Shown here: one piece after another, positions 33,811-41,830 of the stretch
Layout: every line of letters begins with the position of its first letter
Numbering within the stretch: the stretch's first letter is position 1
NCBI GenBank assembly: GCA_019636345.1
Contig: JAHBXQ010000008.1
Span: 62,001 to 126,000, forward strand
Direction: 5' to 3'
DNA: 64,000 nt
DNA from: Pirellulales bacterium
GTDB lineage: Bacteria > Planctomycetota > Planctomycetia > Pirellulales > Lacipirellulaceae
The notes under the pieces: generated by a model
Databases searched by the model: none
What the model saw: only the letters and a program-made list of their open reading frames with translations
What the model was told of the DNA's origin: nothing
Made by a program: the position numbers and the translations under genes

Positions 33811-34971
33811 TTACGCTCGTTCGAGCACGACCGCGACCCCCTGCCCCATGCCGACGCACATGGTCGCCAGGCCGAGGGCCGCGTCGCGGGCGACCATCGC
33901 ATGGACCAGCGTCGTGACGATCCGCGCGCCGCTGGCGCCGAGCGGGTGGCCGAGGGCGATCGCTCCGCCGCGGACGTTCACGCGCTCGGGGTCGAGTTCC
34001 AAGAGCTGGATGCAGGCGAGCGCTTGCGCGGCGAACGCCTCGTTGAGCTCGACGAGGTCGACGTCGGCCAGCTTCAGCCCGGCGCGCTTCAGCGCGGTCT
34101 TCACCGCCGGGACGGGGCCGGTTCCCATGACGGCCGGGTCGACCCCAGCGACGGCGGTTGCGCGGACCTTGACCAGCGGCGCCAACCCGAGTTCGCGGGC
34201 GCGGCGATCGCTCATCACCAACAGCGCCGCGGCGCCGTCGTTGACGGGGCTCGAATTGCCCGCGGTGACGGTCCCCACCTGCGGCATGAACGCGGGGGAC
34301 AACTCGGCCAGGGCCGCGATGCTCGTCTCGCGACGGATGCACTGGTCCTCGACGATCAGCGTTCGCGCGCCGGTTTCGCTGCGGCCCCAGACGGGCGTGA
34401 TCTCGGCGCGGAACTCGCCCGAGTCGGTCGCGGCGGCGGCCTTTTCGTGGCTCGCCAGGGCGAACACGTCCTGCGCCTCGCGGCTGATGCCGTAGGCTTG
34501 GGCCAGGAACTCGGCGGTGAGCCCCATCATCAGGGCGCCCTTGCTGGTGGTGCGGAACAGCTTGGGGTTGATCGCATCGGCCCCCGCGTCCATCGGGAGG
34601 TGGTGCATGTGCTCGACCCCCGCGACGATCTGCACGTCCTCGGCCCCCGCGACGATGGCGTGGGCGGCCTGCGCGAGGGCCTGGAGGCTGCTGCCGCAGA
34701 GCCGGTTGATCGTCGCTCCCCCCGCAGCGTGCGGCATGCCGGCCAACAGCGCCGCCATGCGGCCCACGTTGAACCCTTGCTCGTCCCGCTGCTGGGTGCA
34801 GCCCACCAGCACGTCCTCGATCTCGGCGGGGTCGATCTGCGTGCGCTCGACAAGCGTGCGAATGACGTGCGCGGCCAAGTCGTCGGCCCGCACGTCGCGA
34901 TAAGCGCCGCGCTCGGCGTGCGATCGGCCGATCGGCGTGCGACAGGCGTCGATGATGACGGGAGTGTTCAT
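33811..34971 (-). CDS. fadA: 3-ketoacyl-CoA thiolase (FadA)
   Basis: This is the thiolase that cleaves 3-ketoacyl-CoA in the last step of beta-oxidation, giving acetyl-CoA. The 386-residue protein aligns along its length with FadA. The nucleophilic Cys lies in NRLCGSS near residue 92, the [16 protein letters not shown] segment supplies the His near 342, and the C-terminal Cys is in [20 protein letters not shown] and [10 protein letters not shown] also match. It follows fadB in the same direction with a 139-base gap, so the two are probably one operon as in other bacteria, where they form the trifunctional complex. Confidence 0.95.
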   Translation of the reverse strand: MNTPVIIDACRTPIGRSHAERGAYRDVRADDLAAHVIRTLVERTQIDPAEIEDVLVGCTQQRDEQGFNVGRMAALLAGMPHAAGGATINRLCGSSLQALAQAAHAIVAGAEDVQIVAGVEHMHHLPMDAGADAINPKLFRTTSKGALMMGLTAEFLAQAYGISREAQDVFALASHEKAAAATDSGEFRAEITPVWGRSETGARTLIVEDQCIRRETSIAALAELSPAFMPQVGTVTAGNSSPVNDGAAALLVMSDRRARELGLAPLVKVRATAVAGVDPAVMGTGPVPAVKTALKRAGLKLADVDLVELNEAFAAQALACIQLLELDPERVNVRGGAIALGHPLGASGARIVTTLVHAMVARDAALGLATMCVGMGQGVAVVLERA

Positions 34972-35110
34972 GGGGGTGCTCGATTCGCAGAAGGCAGCCG
35001 CGGATGAACGCGGATCAACGCCGATGATTGTTGAGTCGGTCGCAACGTTCGCTGAGGCGTCAGCGTCGCCGGGCGGCCCGCGAGAGGCATCGCGGCGCCC
35101 CCGGGATCGC

Positions 35111-37288
35111 TCACCCCGTCAGCGAATAAAACTTCCCGTCGGCACGGGCGACGCGGAGCAGGGTTTCGGTCGGTTCGTAGCGCCCGCCCAGCGGGGCGAA
35201 GGTTTCGAGTTTTTCCAGAATCGCCTGCGCCCCGACCGTGCCGGCCCAAAAGAACAGCCCGCCGCGGAACGGGGGGAAGCCGATGCCGTAGATCAACGCC
35301 AGATCCAATTCGGCCGGACTGGCGACGATCCCTTCCTCCAGGATCCGCGTCGCCTCGAGCAGCATCGGCAGGACGAGCCGGTCGGCCAGTTCGTCCCCCG
35401 ACCGCTTGCGGCGTGCGGCGGCGTCCCCTGGGCCCGCGGCGTCGACGATCGCCTGCGCCGCGGCGCTGGGGGACGCCTTGTCGGGCTTGTGCGGATTGGC
35501 GTAGTCGAAAAACCCCTTGCCCGCTTTCTTGCCGAGTCGGCCCGCCGCGACCATCGTCGACAAGAGCGGCGCCTGAACGACCCGGTCGGGGAACGCCTCG
35601 TGCATCACCTCGCCGGCGTGGAGCGCCACGTCGAGTCCCACCGTGTCGTACAGCTCGATCGGCCCCATCGGCATGCCGAACGACTTGGCCGCGCGATCGA
35701 TCTGCTTGATCGACGCCCCCTCGGACAGCAGGACCAACGCCTCGTTCATGTACGGCATCAGCACGCGGTTGACGACGAACCCCGGGCCGTCCTCGACCAC
35801 GATCGGGCTCTTGCCCAGTTGCAGCGCGTAGGCGACGGCCGTGGCGATCGTCGCGTCGCTGGCGCCCGGGCCGCGGATCACCTCGACCAGCGGCATCCGC
35901 CGCACGGGGTTGAAGAAGTGAAGCCCGCAGAACCGCTCGGGATGTGCGAGCCCTGATGCGAGGCGGGCGACGGGGATCGTCGAGGTGTTGGTTGCCAGGA
36001 TCGCGTGCGGGGCGAGCTTCGGCTCGAGTCGGGCGTAGAGCGCTCGTTTCGCGGCGCCGTTCTCGTAGATCGCCTCGACGACGAAATCGGCCAGCGCCAC
36101 TTCGTCGTCGTCGATCGTGCCGTTCACCAGCGAGGAGATTTCGAGCACCTTCGCCGGCGCGGGACCGCGGAGCTTGCGGTCGTAGCTCGCCTCGTTGACG
36201 GTCGCCGCGAAGCCCCGCCGCACCGCGTCCATCGAGACGTCGGCTAGCGTCACGGGCAGGCCCCGCTTGGCGTTCGCGGCGGCGATCCCCTGGCCCATCA
36301 CCCCGGCGCCGACGACCGCGGCGGTCCGCACGTTTCGCGGCGCCGTTTCGGCGAGCTTGTTCGCGCTGCGCTTGTGGCCGTCCTGCAGGAAGAAGACGTG
36401 CAGCAGCGCCCGATTCACCGGCGAGCCCCACAGCGGGCCGAACGCTTCGGACTCGATCGCGCACGCCGCGGGCAAATCGACCGTCGCGCCGCCGATCATC
36501 GCCTCGAGCGCCGCCAGCGGGGCTGGGTAGTTTCCCCCCGTCTTTCCCTGGATGTACGCGTTGGCGGTCGCGGCCAGAAACGCCAATTCCGTGTCCGACA
36601 TCGGCAGCGGTTGCGACCACCGCTCGCGATCGCGGAGGTAGTCGCCCGAGGTCTGTTCGGCGCGAATCAGCCGCACCGCGGCGGCCAACAGGGCGTCGCC
36701 GGCGGGATGCTCGGCGACGACGTCGGACACGAGCCCCATGGCCCAGGCCGCGTCGGCGTCGATCGGTTCGCCGCCGGTGATTAGCTCGATCGCGTTGCTC
36801 AGCCCGATCACCCGCGGCGTGCGGGCCGTCCCCCCCCAGCCGGGAAGCAGCCCAAGCTTGACCTCGGGAAAGCCGAAGTTCGTCCGGCCGTCGCGCACCA
36901 TGATCCGGCGATCGCACCAGATGGCCAATTCCGCCCCGCCCCCCAGGCAGACCCCCTCGATCGCCGCGACGGTGACGAACGGCGCCCGGGCCAGTCGGCC
37001 GAACAGCTCGTGCCCTTGGCGGGAAAGCTTCATCACGTCGGCGGTCGGTTCGTTGATGCTCGCGGCAAACTCCCGCAGATCGGCCCCCGCGATGAAGCTG
37101 CCCGGCTTGGTCGAGCGGATCACCAGCCCGGCCAGCCCGGGGCGCTTCGACAGCGCGACCAACTTCTGCTCGAACGCGTGCAGCACCGACCGCAGCAGCA
37201 CGTTCGCGCCCTTGGCCGGGTCGTTGATCGAGAGGACCGCAATGTCCTCCGCGGGGAAATCGAGCGACAGAATCGCCGGGTCGGCCAT
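35111..37288 (-). CDS. fadB: Fatty acid oxidation complex alpha subunit (FadB/FadJ)
   Basis: This bifunctional enzyme hydrates enoyl-CoA and oxidises 3-hydroxyacyl-CoA. The N-terminal crotonase domain (about residues 1-190) has [15 protein letters not shown] and [16 protein letters not shown]. Their glutamates are the catalytic pair. The NAD-binding dehydrogenase domain begins at [15 protein letters not shown] near residue 320 and the [16 protein letters not shown] motif follows. A C-terminal dimerisation half completes 725 residues. The ATG at 37288 is preceded by GAGG; TTG at 37300 is less likely. It is upstream of fadA in the same operon. Confidence 0.96.
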   Translation of the reverse strand: MADPAILSLDFPAEDIAVLSINDPAKGANVLLRSVLHAFEQKLVALSKRPGLAGLVIRSTKPGSFIAGADLREFAASINEPTADVMKLSRQGHELFGRLARAPFVTVAAIEGVCLGGGAELAIWCDRRIMVRDGRTNFGFPEVKLGLLPGWGGTARTPRVIGLSNAIELITGGEPIDADAAWAMGLVSDVVAEHPAGDALLAAAVRLIRAEQTSGDYLRDRERWSQPLPMSDTELAFLAATANAYIQGKTGGNYPAPLAALEAMIGGATVDLPAACAIESEAFGPLWGSPVNRALLHVFFLQDGHKRSANKLAETAPRNVRTAAVVGAGVMGQGIAAANAKRGLPVTLADVSMDAVRRGFAATVNEASYDRKLRGPAPAKVLEISSLVNGTIDDDEVALADFVVEAIYENGAAKRALYARLEPKLAPHAILATNTSTIPVARLASGLAHPERFCGLHFFNPVRRMPLVEVIRGPGASDATIATAVAYALQLGKSPIVVEDGPGFVVNRVLMPYMNEALVLLSEGASIKQIDRAAKSFGMPMGPIELYDTVGLDVALHAGEVMHEAFPDRVVQAPLLSTMVAAGRLGKKAGKGFFDYANPHKPDKASPSAAAQAIVDAAGPGDAAARRKRSGDELADRLVLPMLLEATRILEEGIVASPAELDLALIYGIGFPPFRGGLFFWAGTVGAQAILEKLETFAPLGGRYEPTETLLRVARADGKFYSLTG

Positions 37289-37369
37289 GACAAGCCTCAA
37301 AAATACCGTGCGTCTTGAAAAGCGGAATGCGTCTGCGCGGCGCAGCCTTGCGGATCTCGCGCAATTGCT

Positions 37370-37924
37370 ATGCTGTATCTTATGACCGCCGACCCGTTAC
37401 GCACAGACGCCGCGCTTGCCGGGGGAGCGGTGCGCACGGTCGATGCGGAGCGGTGGTGGGCGTTGCCGCTCATGTTGGCGCTGCTGGTCGGCGTCGTGGC
37501 GGCTTTCGGATTCTGGACCACCGGGGGACAATTCCCCAACACGAGACGCCCGGACGCGCAGATCGTCCCCTCGCCGTCGCCGCAGGGCGACTCGGTGAGC
37601 CTGGCGATCGACTTCGGCAACGGCGCGCGGCGCGAGTTCGCCGCCCTCCCCTGGCGCCCGCAGATGACGGTCGCCGATCTCATGGAGGCGGCGCGCGAAT
37701 TCCGCCCGGGGATCGCCTACGAGCAGCAAGGAACCGGCGCCGGGGCGTTCCTCACCGCACTTGAGGGGGTGGCCGGCGAAGGCGCGGGGGGCCGCTGGTG
37801 GCAATACCTCGTCAACGACCGCCCCGCCAACGACAGCTTCGGCGTCCACGAGCTCAACCCCGGCGACCGCGTCTTGTGGAGATTCGCCGCGGGGGACGAG
37901 CAGGACGAACTGGCGACGGAGTGA
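37370..37924 (+). CDS. DUF4430 (transcobalamin-like C-terminal) protein, 3' end altered
   Basis: This membrane-anchored protein of 184 residues has one anchor (LPLMLALLVGVVAAFGFW near residues 32-50) and an external C-terminal domain. The domain contains GRWWQYLVNDRPANDSFG and LNPGDRVLWRF, the hallmarks of DUF4430, which folds like the cobalamin-binding C-terminal domain of transcobalamin. Ligand is unknown. The end RVLWRFAAGDEQDELATE is followed by a toxin-antitoxin module, after which a second copy of the RVLW segment appears at 38598-38648 with a different C-terminus. The original 3' end therefore was probably displaced (see findings). A DUF6580 membrane protein follows. Confidence 0.82.
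   Translation: MLYLMTADPLRTDAALAGGAVRTVDAERWWALPLMLALLVGVVAAFGFWTTGGQFPNTRRPDAQIVPSPSPQGDSVSLAIDFGNGARREFAALPWRPQMTVADLMEAAREFRPGIAYEQQGTGAGAFLTALEGVAGEGAGGRWWQYLVNDRPANDSFGVHELNPGDRVLWRFAAGDEQDELATE
37865..37892 (+). repeat. Left 28-base direct repeat flanking the toxin-antitoxin module
   Basis: This 28-base segment, encoding DRVLWRFAA in the DUF4430 gene, recurs at 38598-38625 with a single mismatch (G to C). The two copies bracket the ParE/ParD pair. They probably mark the boundaries of an insertion. Confidence 0.85.
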
Positions 37925-37962
37925 TCCTGTCGCCAGCCCGAAATGATCGAGCAGGCAAAGCG

Positions 37963-38265
37963 CTAGCGATCGTCGAACAAGGCTGGGTAGTCGCGGGCTG
38001 CGTCGAGAATCCGCATCACTTCGATTCCCTCCGAAGTTGGCCGATAGACGACGATCCACCGCTGTGCGGGAAAACAGCGAATGTTCAGACCCAGATCGGG
38101 GCGCGCCTCGCCGATCAGCGGATGAGCGGCGTACTCGTTGCACTTTGCGACGAGGTTCTCGACGACCCGCTCGGCCGCGAGCGGTCGAGCTTGCTCCACG
38201 GCGATGAACAGAGCGATCTCCTGCAGATCCTGCTCTGCGGCGGGGGTACGAACGGCATAGGCCAC
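37963..38265 (-). CDS. ParE/RelE-type toxin of a toxin-antitoxin module
   Basis: This 100-residue protein has the RelE/ParE fold pattern. There is an N-terminal strand (AYAVRTPAAEQDLQEIALFI), two helices with Ala/Arg-rich faces, and strands with IRCFPAQRWIVVYRP and IEVMRILDAARD near the C-terminus. ParE poisons gyrase; RelE cleaves mRNA; which one applies cannot be read here. The start is GTG. Its gene follows the antitoxin gene with only four bases between, so they form one operon. The pair is flanked by 28-base direct repeats. Confidence 0.88.
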   Translation of the reverse strand: MAYAVRTPAAEQDLQEIALFIAVEQARPLAAERVVENLVAKCNEYAAHPLIGEARPDLGLNIRCFPAQRWIVVYRPTSEGIEVMRILDAARDYPALFDDR

Positions 38266-38269
38266 GTCG

Positions 38270-38521
38270 TTAGCGCCCTTCAGCCGCCAGCCGGGTTCGG
38301 AGCGCCGCCTTCGTCGCCTCGACGTCGAACGGGGCGCTCTGACCAGCGGCGCTTTGCTCTTCGGCGACGCGAATTTTGTCCTTCAGATCCAAGAGTTGCC
38401 GCTGATGCTCGCGGAACTGCTCGACGGCCGCCTCAAGCGACGCCGGCCCTCGTCCGGCGGCAATCTGCGGACCGATGAAGTCGTGGAACAACTGGACTTC
38501 GCTGGGTGAATTTGCAGACAT
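38270..38521 (-). CDS. ParD-like antitoxin
   Basis: This 83-residue protein is the first gene of the toxin-antitoxin operon. It is helical and acidic-basic mixed, with SLEAAVEQFREHQRQLLDLK in the middle and TKAALRTRLAAEG at the end. A DNA-binding N-terminus is not clearly recognisable, but size, order and spacing match ParD-type antitoxins. It should neutralise the neighbouring toxin and repress the operon. The ATG at 38521 gives a normal length. The whole module lies inside a duplicated segment of the DUF4430 gene. Confidence 0.8.
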   Translation of the reverse strand: MSANSPSEVQLFHDFIGPQIAAGRGPASLEAAVEQFREHQRQLLDLKDKIRVAEEQSAAGQSAPFDVEATKAALRTRLAAEGR

Positions 38522-38597
38522 GCGCGGTGAACTCCTCGTCGAGCATTATACCTGAGGCGGGATGGCAGGCCAACGAATCCGGTTTCCTCCGCTCTCG

Positions 38598-38625
38598 GAC
38601 CGCGTCTTGTGGACATTCGCCGCGG
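38598..38625 (+). repeat. Right 28-base direct repeat flanking the toxin-antitoxin module
   Basis: This is the second copy of the 28-base segment at 37865-37892, 27 of 28 identical. In the same reading frame it encodes DRVLWTFAAEGYNSGP and then a stop at 38646-38648. It thus looks like the original end of the DUF4430 gene. Confidence 0.85.
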
Positions 38626-38698
38626 AGGGGTACAATTCGGGGCCCTGAAAATTCTTGCCCGCCTGCCGCGGCTAGCGGCCGAACTGGGAGCGTCTGCT

Positions 38699-39247
38699 GT
38701 GAATCGATCGGTCTTGCGCGACGTGTTGGTCTTCGCCCTGTTGGTGATCCTGGGGATCGCCGGTCGTTGGGCTCAGCCGACGTGGAACTTCACCCCGCTG
38801 GCCGCCACGGCCGCGTGTGCCGGATTCTACTTCCGGCAGTGGCTTCCCGCGCTGCTTGTGCCCGTCGCGACGCTGGTCGTTTCGGACTTGTGCTTGCGAT
38901 CGCACGACAGCTTGGCCGTCCTGGCGAGCGTCCACGTGATGATGCTGTTGCCGCTGGCCTTGGGGCGTTTGGCCCAACGGACGACCGGTTGGCGCCGCGC
39001 CGGGTGCTGGGTCGCCACGGGCGTGGTCCCCGCGACGGCGTTTTTCCTCGTCACGAACTTTGCCGTCTGGGCCTTTCAGAGCCACTATCCGACGACCCTC
39101 GCGGGGCTGGCCGAGTGCTATGTCGCGGGGATTCCGTTCTACCGGACGATGCTTGCGGGGGACGTGGTTTACGTCGGCGCCGTGGTCGCCGCGCTGGCGG
39201 CGGCTCGGTGGATCGAGACGCCGGCTCCGGCCGGGCAACTCGCTTGA
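38699..39247 (+). CDS. DUF6580-like membrane protein
   Basis: This 182-residue membrane protein has five or six helices: VLVFALLVILGIAGRW, LAATAACAGFYF, LLVPVATLVVSDL, VVPATAFFLVTNFAVWAF and VVYVGAVVAALAAA. WNFTPLAATAA and NFAVWAF.SHYP resemble the DUF6580 family, an uncharacterised group whose fold is similar to substrate-binding ECF-transporter subunits. The GTG start at 38699 is chosen because GGGAG lies about 9 bases upstream and the preceding part of the frame (from 38609) reads through the repeat. It sits after the DUF4430 gene and may have been its neighbour before the toxin-antitoxin insertion. Confidence 0.78.
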   Translation: MNRSVLRDVLVFALLVILGIAGRWAQPTWNFTPLAATAACAGFYFRQWLPALLVPVATLVVSDLCLRSHDSLAVLASVHVMMLLPLALGRLAQRTTGWRRAGCWVATGVVPATAFFLVTNFAVWAFQSHYPTTLAGLAECYVAGIPFYRTMLAGDVVYVGAVVAALAAARWIETPAPAGQLA

Positions 39248-39260
39248 GCTTGGGCGCCGC

Positions 39261-40628
39261 TTAGGTCGCGGCGACGCCCGCCGGCTCTTCTTCGGCCGCC
39301 GGCAGCCAAGCGTCGACCAGCGGCTTGATGTCGCGGGCCGCGACGAGCACCGCTGCGGCGACGTCGTCGTCGATCGCTCCGCGCGCGACCGTCGCGGCGA
39401 CCAGCGTCTTGATCACGCCGCGCATCTCGGTGATCCGCTGCTTAAGTTGCTCCGGGGCGGCGGCCTGGACCGCTTCGAGCCCGGCGTCCACCGCGACGAT
39501 CCGATCGAGCATCCGGCGCTTTTCGTAGCGCGGGCCGGTCTCCATCGGGGCGCCGATGCCGCCCCCGCCGAAACCGCCGCCGAACTCGCCTCTACCGTAC
39601 CCCCCTCCTGGGCCGCCAAAACCTCCCCCAAATCCGGGGCCGAACCCGCCGGCGCCGGCCAGCAATTCGTCCTGGTAATCGCGAGCCGCTTTGCGTTCGT
39701 CGGTGAGCACGTCCCACGCCAAGTCGGCCAGGGCCGGGCCCAGGATCTGAGCCTCGGGCCCGCCGGGGGCGAATTTCATCTGCTTGAGCAGCGCCGCCGT
39801 CTGGCACCGTTCGGGGAGCTTGATCGAACCGTCGCCGATCAGTTTGGCAAACGCGGCCGTGACCTCGGGGGTCGGCCCCTGGGCGAATTGGTTCGCAAGC
39901 ACTTCGGCCGCCTGCACCCGCATCCAGTTGTACACCGTTCGCGTGACGTCGTCCGGGATCTCCTCGCGGTCGATCACCCCCAGGGCCGCCTTGGCGACGC
40001 GCTCGGCCAGCTTCGGGTCGACGCCGAACTTGGCGTGCCGCTGCAGCCCGACCAGGGCGGCCACCTTGACCGAGGAGGGGATTTCGTTCCCCTTCCATTC
40101 GTCGTTCTCGGCCAGGATCAACAGCGCACTGGTGGCGGTCGACGAGACGACGGGCGCCTGGCCCCGCTCGCTCTTGTCGTCCAGGGCGCCGATGATCAGC
40201 ACCGCGTTGTACCGACACGCGGGGTGATAGTTGCCGAAGGCGATTTTGCCGCACTCCTTGATCGCCAAGGTGTTGAGATGCGTCCGCGCCTCGGCCGAGG
40301 GGGTCGAGCCGATGTACCGCTGGAACAACTCCTTGCGGGCCTTGGCGAGGTTCCCCAGGCTGTCGGCACGGGTGCTGGTCATCAGCGGGAAGAAGTATCC
40401 CGAGAAGAAGGCGTCGAGCACGCGCTTGTCCGCGTCGGTCGGAGGGCCGCTGTTACGGAGGATCTTCCCGACCTCAAGGGCCGCTTGCTTTCCCTTGGCG
40501 TCGGTGAGCTTCGGTTCGCTTTCGTCATAGCGACCCGATTGGGCGCCGGCGCGCGGCAAGAGCGCCAGCCCGACCGCCGCCGCGGCCAGCAGGCCGACGA
40601 CGCGGCATTGGCGAGAGAATCCCCACAT
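39261..40628 (-). CDS. Secreted HEAT-repeat-like protein of unknown function
   Basis: This is an exported protein of 455 residues. It has a signal peptide after Met-Trp-Gly-Phe (hydrophobic VGLLAAAAVGLALL, cleavage near RAGAQS). The bulk is helical with repeats resembling HEAT units (LAERVAKAALGVIDREE and WMRVQAAEVLANQFAQ). A Gly-rich linker of about 45 residues, rich in GFGGG, follows, and then a second helical C-terminal part. The start at 40628 is preceded by GAGGAG and is preferred over the frame start at 40694. It is convergent with the DUF6580 gene by 13 bases. Function is unknown; a protein-binding scaffold is likely. Confidence 0.78.
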   Translation of the reverse strand: MWGFSRQCRVVGLLAAAAVGLALLPRAGAQSGRYDESEPKLTDAKGKQAALEVGKILRNSGPPTDADKRVLDAFFSGYFFPLMTSTRADSLGNLAKARKELFQRYIGSTPSAEARTHLNTLAIKECGKIAFGNYHPACRYNAVLIIGALDDKSERGQAPVVSSTATSALLILAENDEWKGNEIPSSVKVAALVGLQRHAKFGVDPKLAERVAKAALGVIDREEIPDDVTRTVYNWMRVQAAEVLANQFAQGPTPEVTAAFAKLIGDGSIKLPERCQTAALLKQMKFAPGGPEAQILGPALADLAWDVLTDERKAARDYQDELLAGAGGFGPGFGGGFGGPGGGYGRGEFGGGFGGGGIGAPMETGPRYEKRRMLDRIVAVDAGLEAVQAAAPEQLKQRITEMRGVIKTLVAATVARGAIDDDVAAAVLVAARDIKPLVDAWLPAAEEEPAGVAAT

Positions 40629-40891
40629 GGCCTCGACTCCTCGATGGCGAGATCGACTGTTCCGGACGTCCCGCGCACAGAGCGACGCAACCATCGCCGG
40701 CGCGGGTCGATAAGCGGAGCGCCCCGGTCCCGGCCAGAGCCGCCGCGACGAGAACGCCCCTCTTGCACACTACTCACCGAGCGACGGAAATGTCAAGCTG
40801 GCAGGGAGTTAGGCCTCGCATCCCGGCCGAGAAAAACAGGCCGTCGCGGCGCGAATCGGCATTCCCCTCACGTCCAAACTCCCCGCGATCC

Positions 40892-41824
40892 ATGACGCTT
40901 CTGTACGCCTCGCCCCGATTTCTGGACCATGACACGGGCGTCCATCCCGAGTCCCCCCGCCGGCTCAAGGCGATCGCCCGGCAGCTCACAGCGGACGGCT
41001 GGCCCGAGCGGTGCGTCCAACCGTCCTGGGAGCCGGCCGGTCGGGCCGAAATCGAGGCGGTCCACACGGCCGACCATCTGGCCGCCTTGTGCGAGATGGC
41101 CGCTCGCGGCGGCGGGCGACCCGACGCCGACACGGTCGTCTCGCCCGAGTCGTACGACGTCGCCCTGCTCGCCGCGGGGGCCGTGTGCGACGCGGTGCGA
41201 CGGGTCGTCGCCGGCGAGGATCGCACGGCCCTGTGCCTCGTGCGACCCCCGGGGCATCACGCCATGCCGCACCATGCGATGGGGTTTTGCCTGCTGGGCA
41301 ACGCGGCGATCGCCGCCCGGCTGGCCGTCGACGCCCTGGGGCTCGAGCGGGCTCTGGTCGTCGACTGGGACGTCCACCACGGCAACGGCACCCAGGCGAT
41401 GCTGTACGACGATCCGCGGGTCGGATTCTTCTCGGCTCACCGGTGGCCTTTTTACCCCGGATCCGGGGACGAGGACGAGACGGGGGCCGGCCCCGGGCTG
41501 GGGACGACGCGCAACTTGCCGCTGCACTTCGGCATCTCGCGGCGCGAGTACCTGACTCGGTTCGCCGACGCCCTGGGCGAACTGGCCGACCGGGTGCGGC
41601 CGCAACTGATCGTCGTCAGCGCGGGTTTCGACGCCCATCGGGCCGACCCGGTCGGTTCGCTGGGACTGGAGAGCGAGGACTACATCGAACTGACCCGCAG
41701 CGTGCAGCAGATCGCCGCGACGCATGCCGCGGGGCGAGTCGTCAGCGTGCTCGAGGGGGGCTACAACACGGCCGTGCTGGCTGAGTGCGTGAGCCTGCAC
41801 CTGGGACAGTTGCTGAGCGCATGA
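40892..41824 (+). CDS. Histone deacetylase family protein
   Basis: This zinc-dependent deacetylase of 310 residues carries the class II/HDAC signature. It has RPPGHHAMPHHAMGFC with the catalytic HH near residues 119-134, VVDWDVHHGNGTQ with zinc-binding Asp and His, VSAGFDAHRADP with the second Asp, and EGGYN near the end. In bacteria such enzymes deacetylate polyamines, acetoin-related proteins or other small amides; acetyl-polyamine amidohydrolase is a candidate. The start at 40892 opens right at the enzyme fold. It is convergent with the next gene by 6 bases. Confidence 0.93.
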   Translation: MTLLYASPRFLDHDTGVHPESPRRLKAIARQLTADGWPERCVQPSWEPAGRAEIEAVHTADHLAALCEMAARGGGRPDADTVVSPESYDVALLAAGAVCDAVRRVVAGEDRTALCLVRPPGHHAMPHHAMGFCLLGNAAIAARLAVDALGLERALVVDWDVHHGNGTQAMLYDDPRVGFFSAHRWPFYPGSGDEDETGAGPGLGTTRNLPLHFGISRREYLTRFADALGELADRVRPQLIVVSAGFDAHRADPVGSLGLESEDYIELTRSVQQIAATHAAGRVVSVLEGGYNTAVLAECVSLHLGQLLSA

Positions 41825-41830
41825 GCCGGA

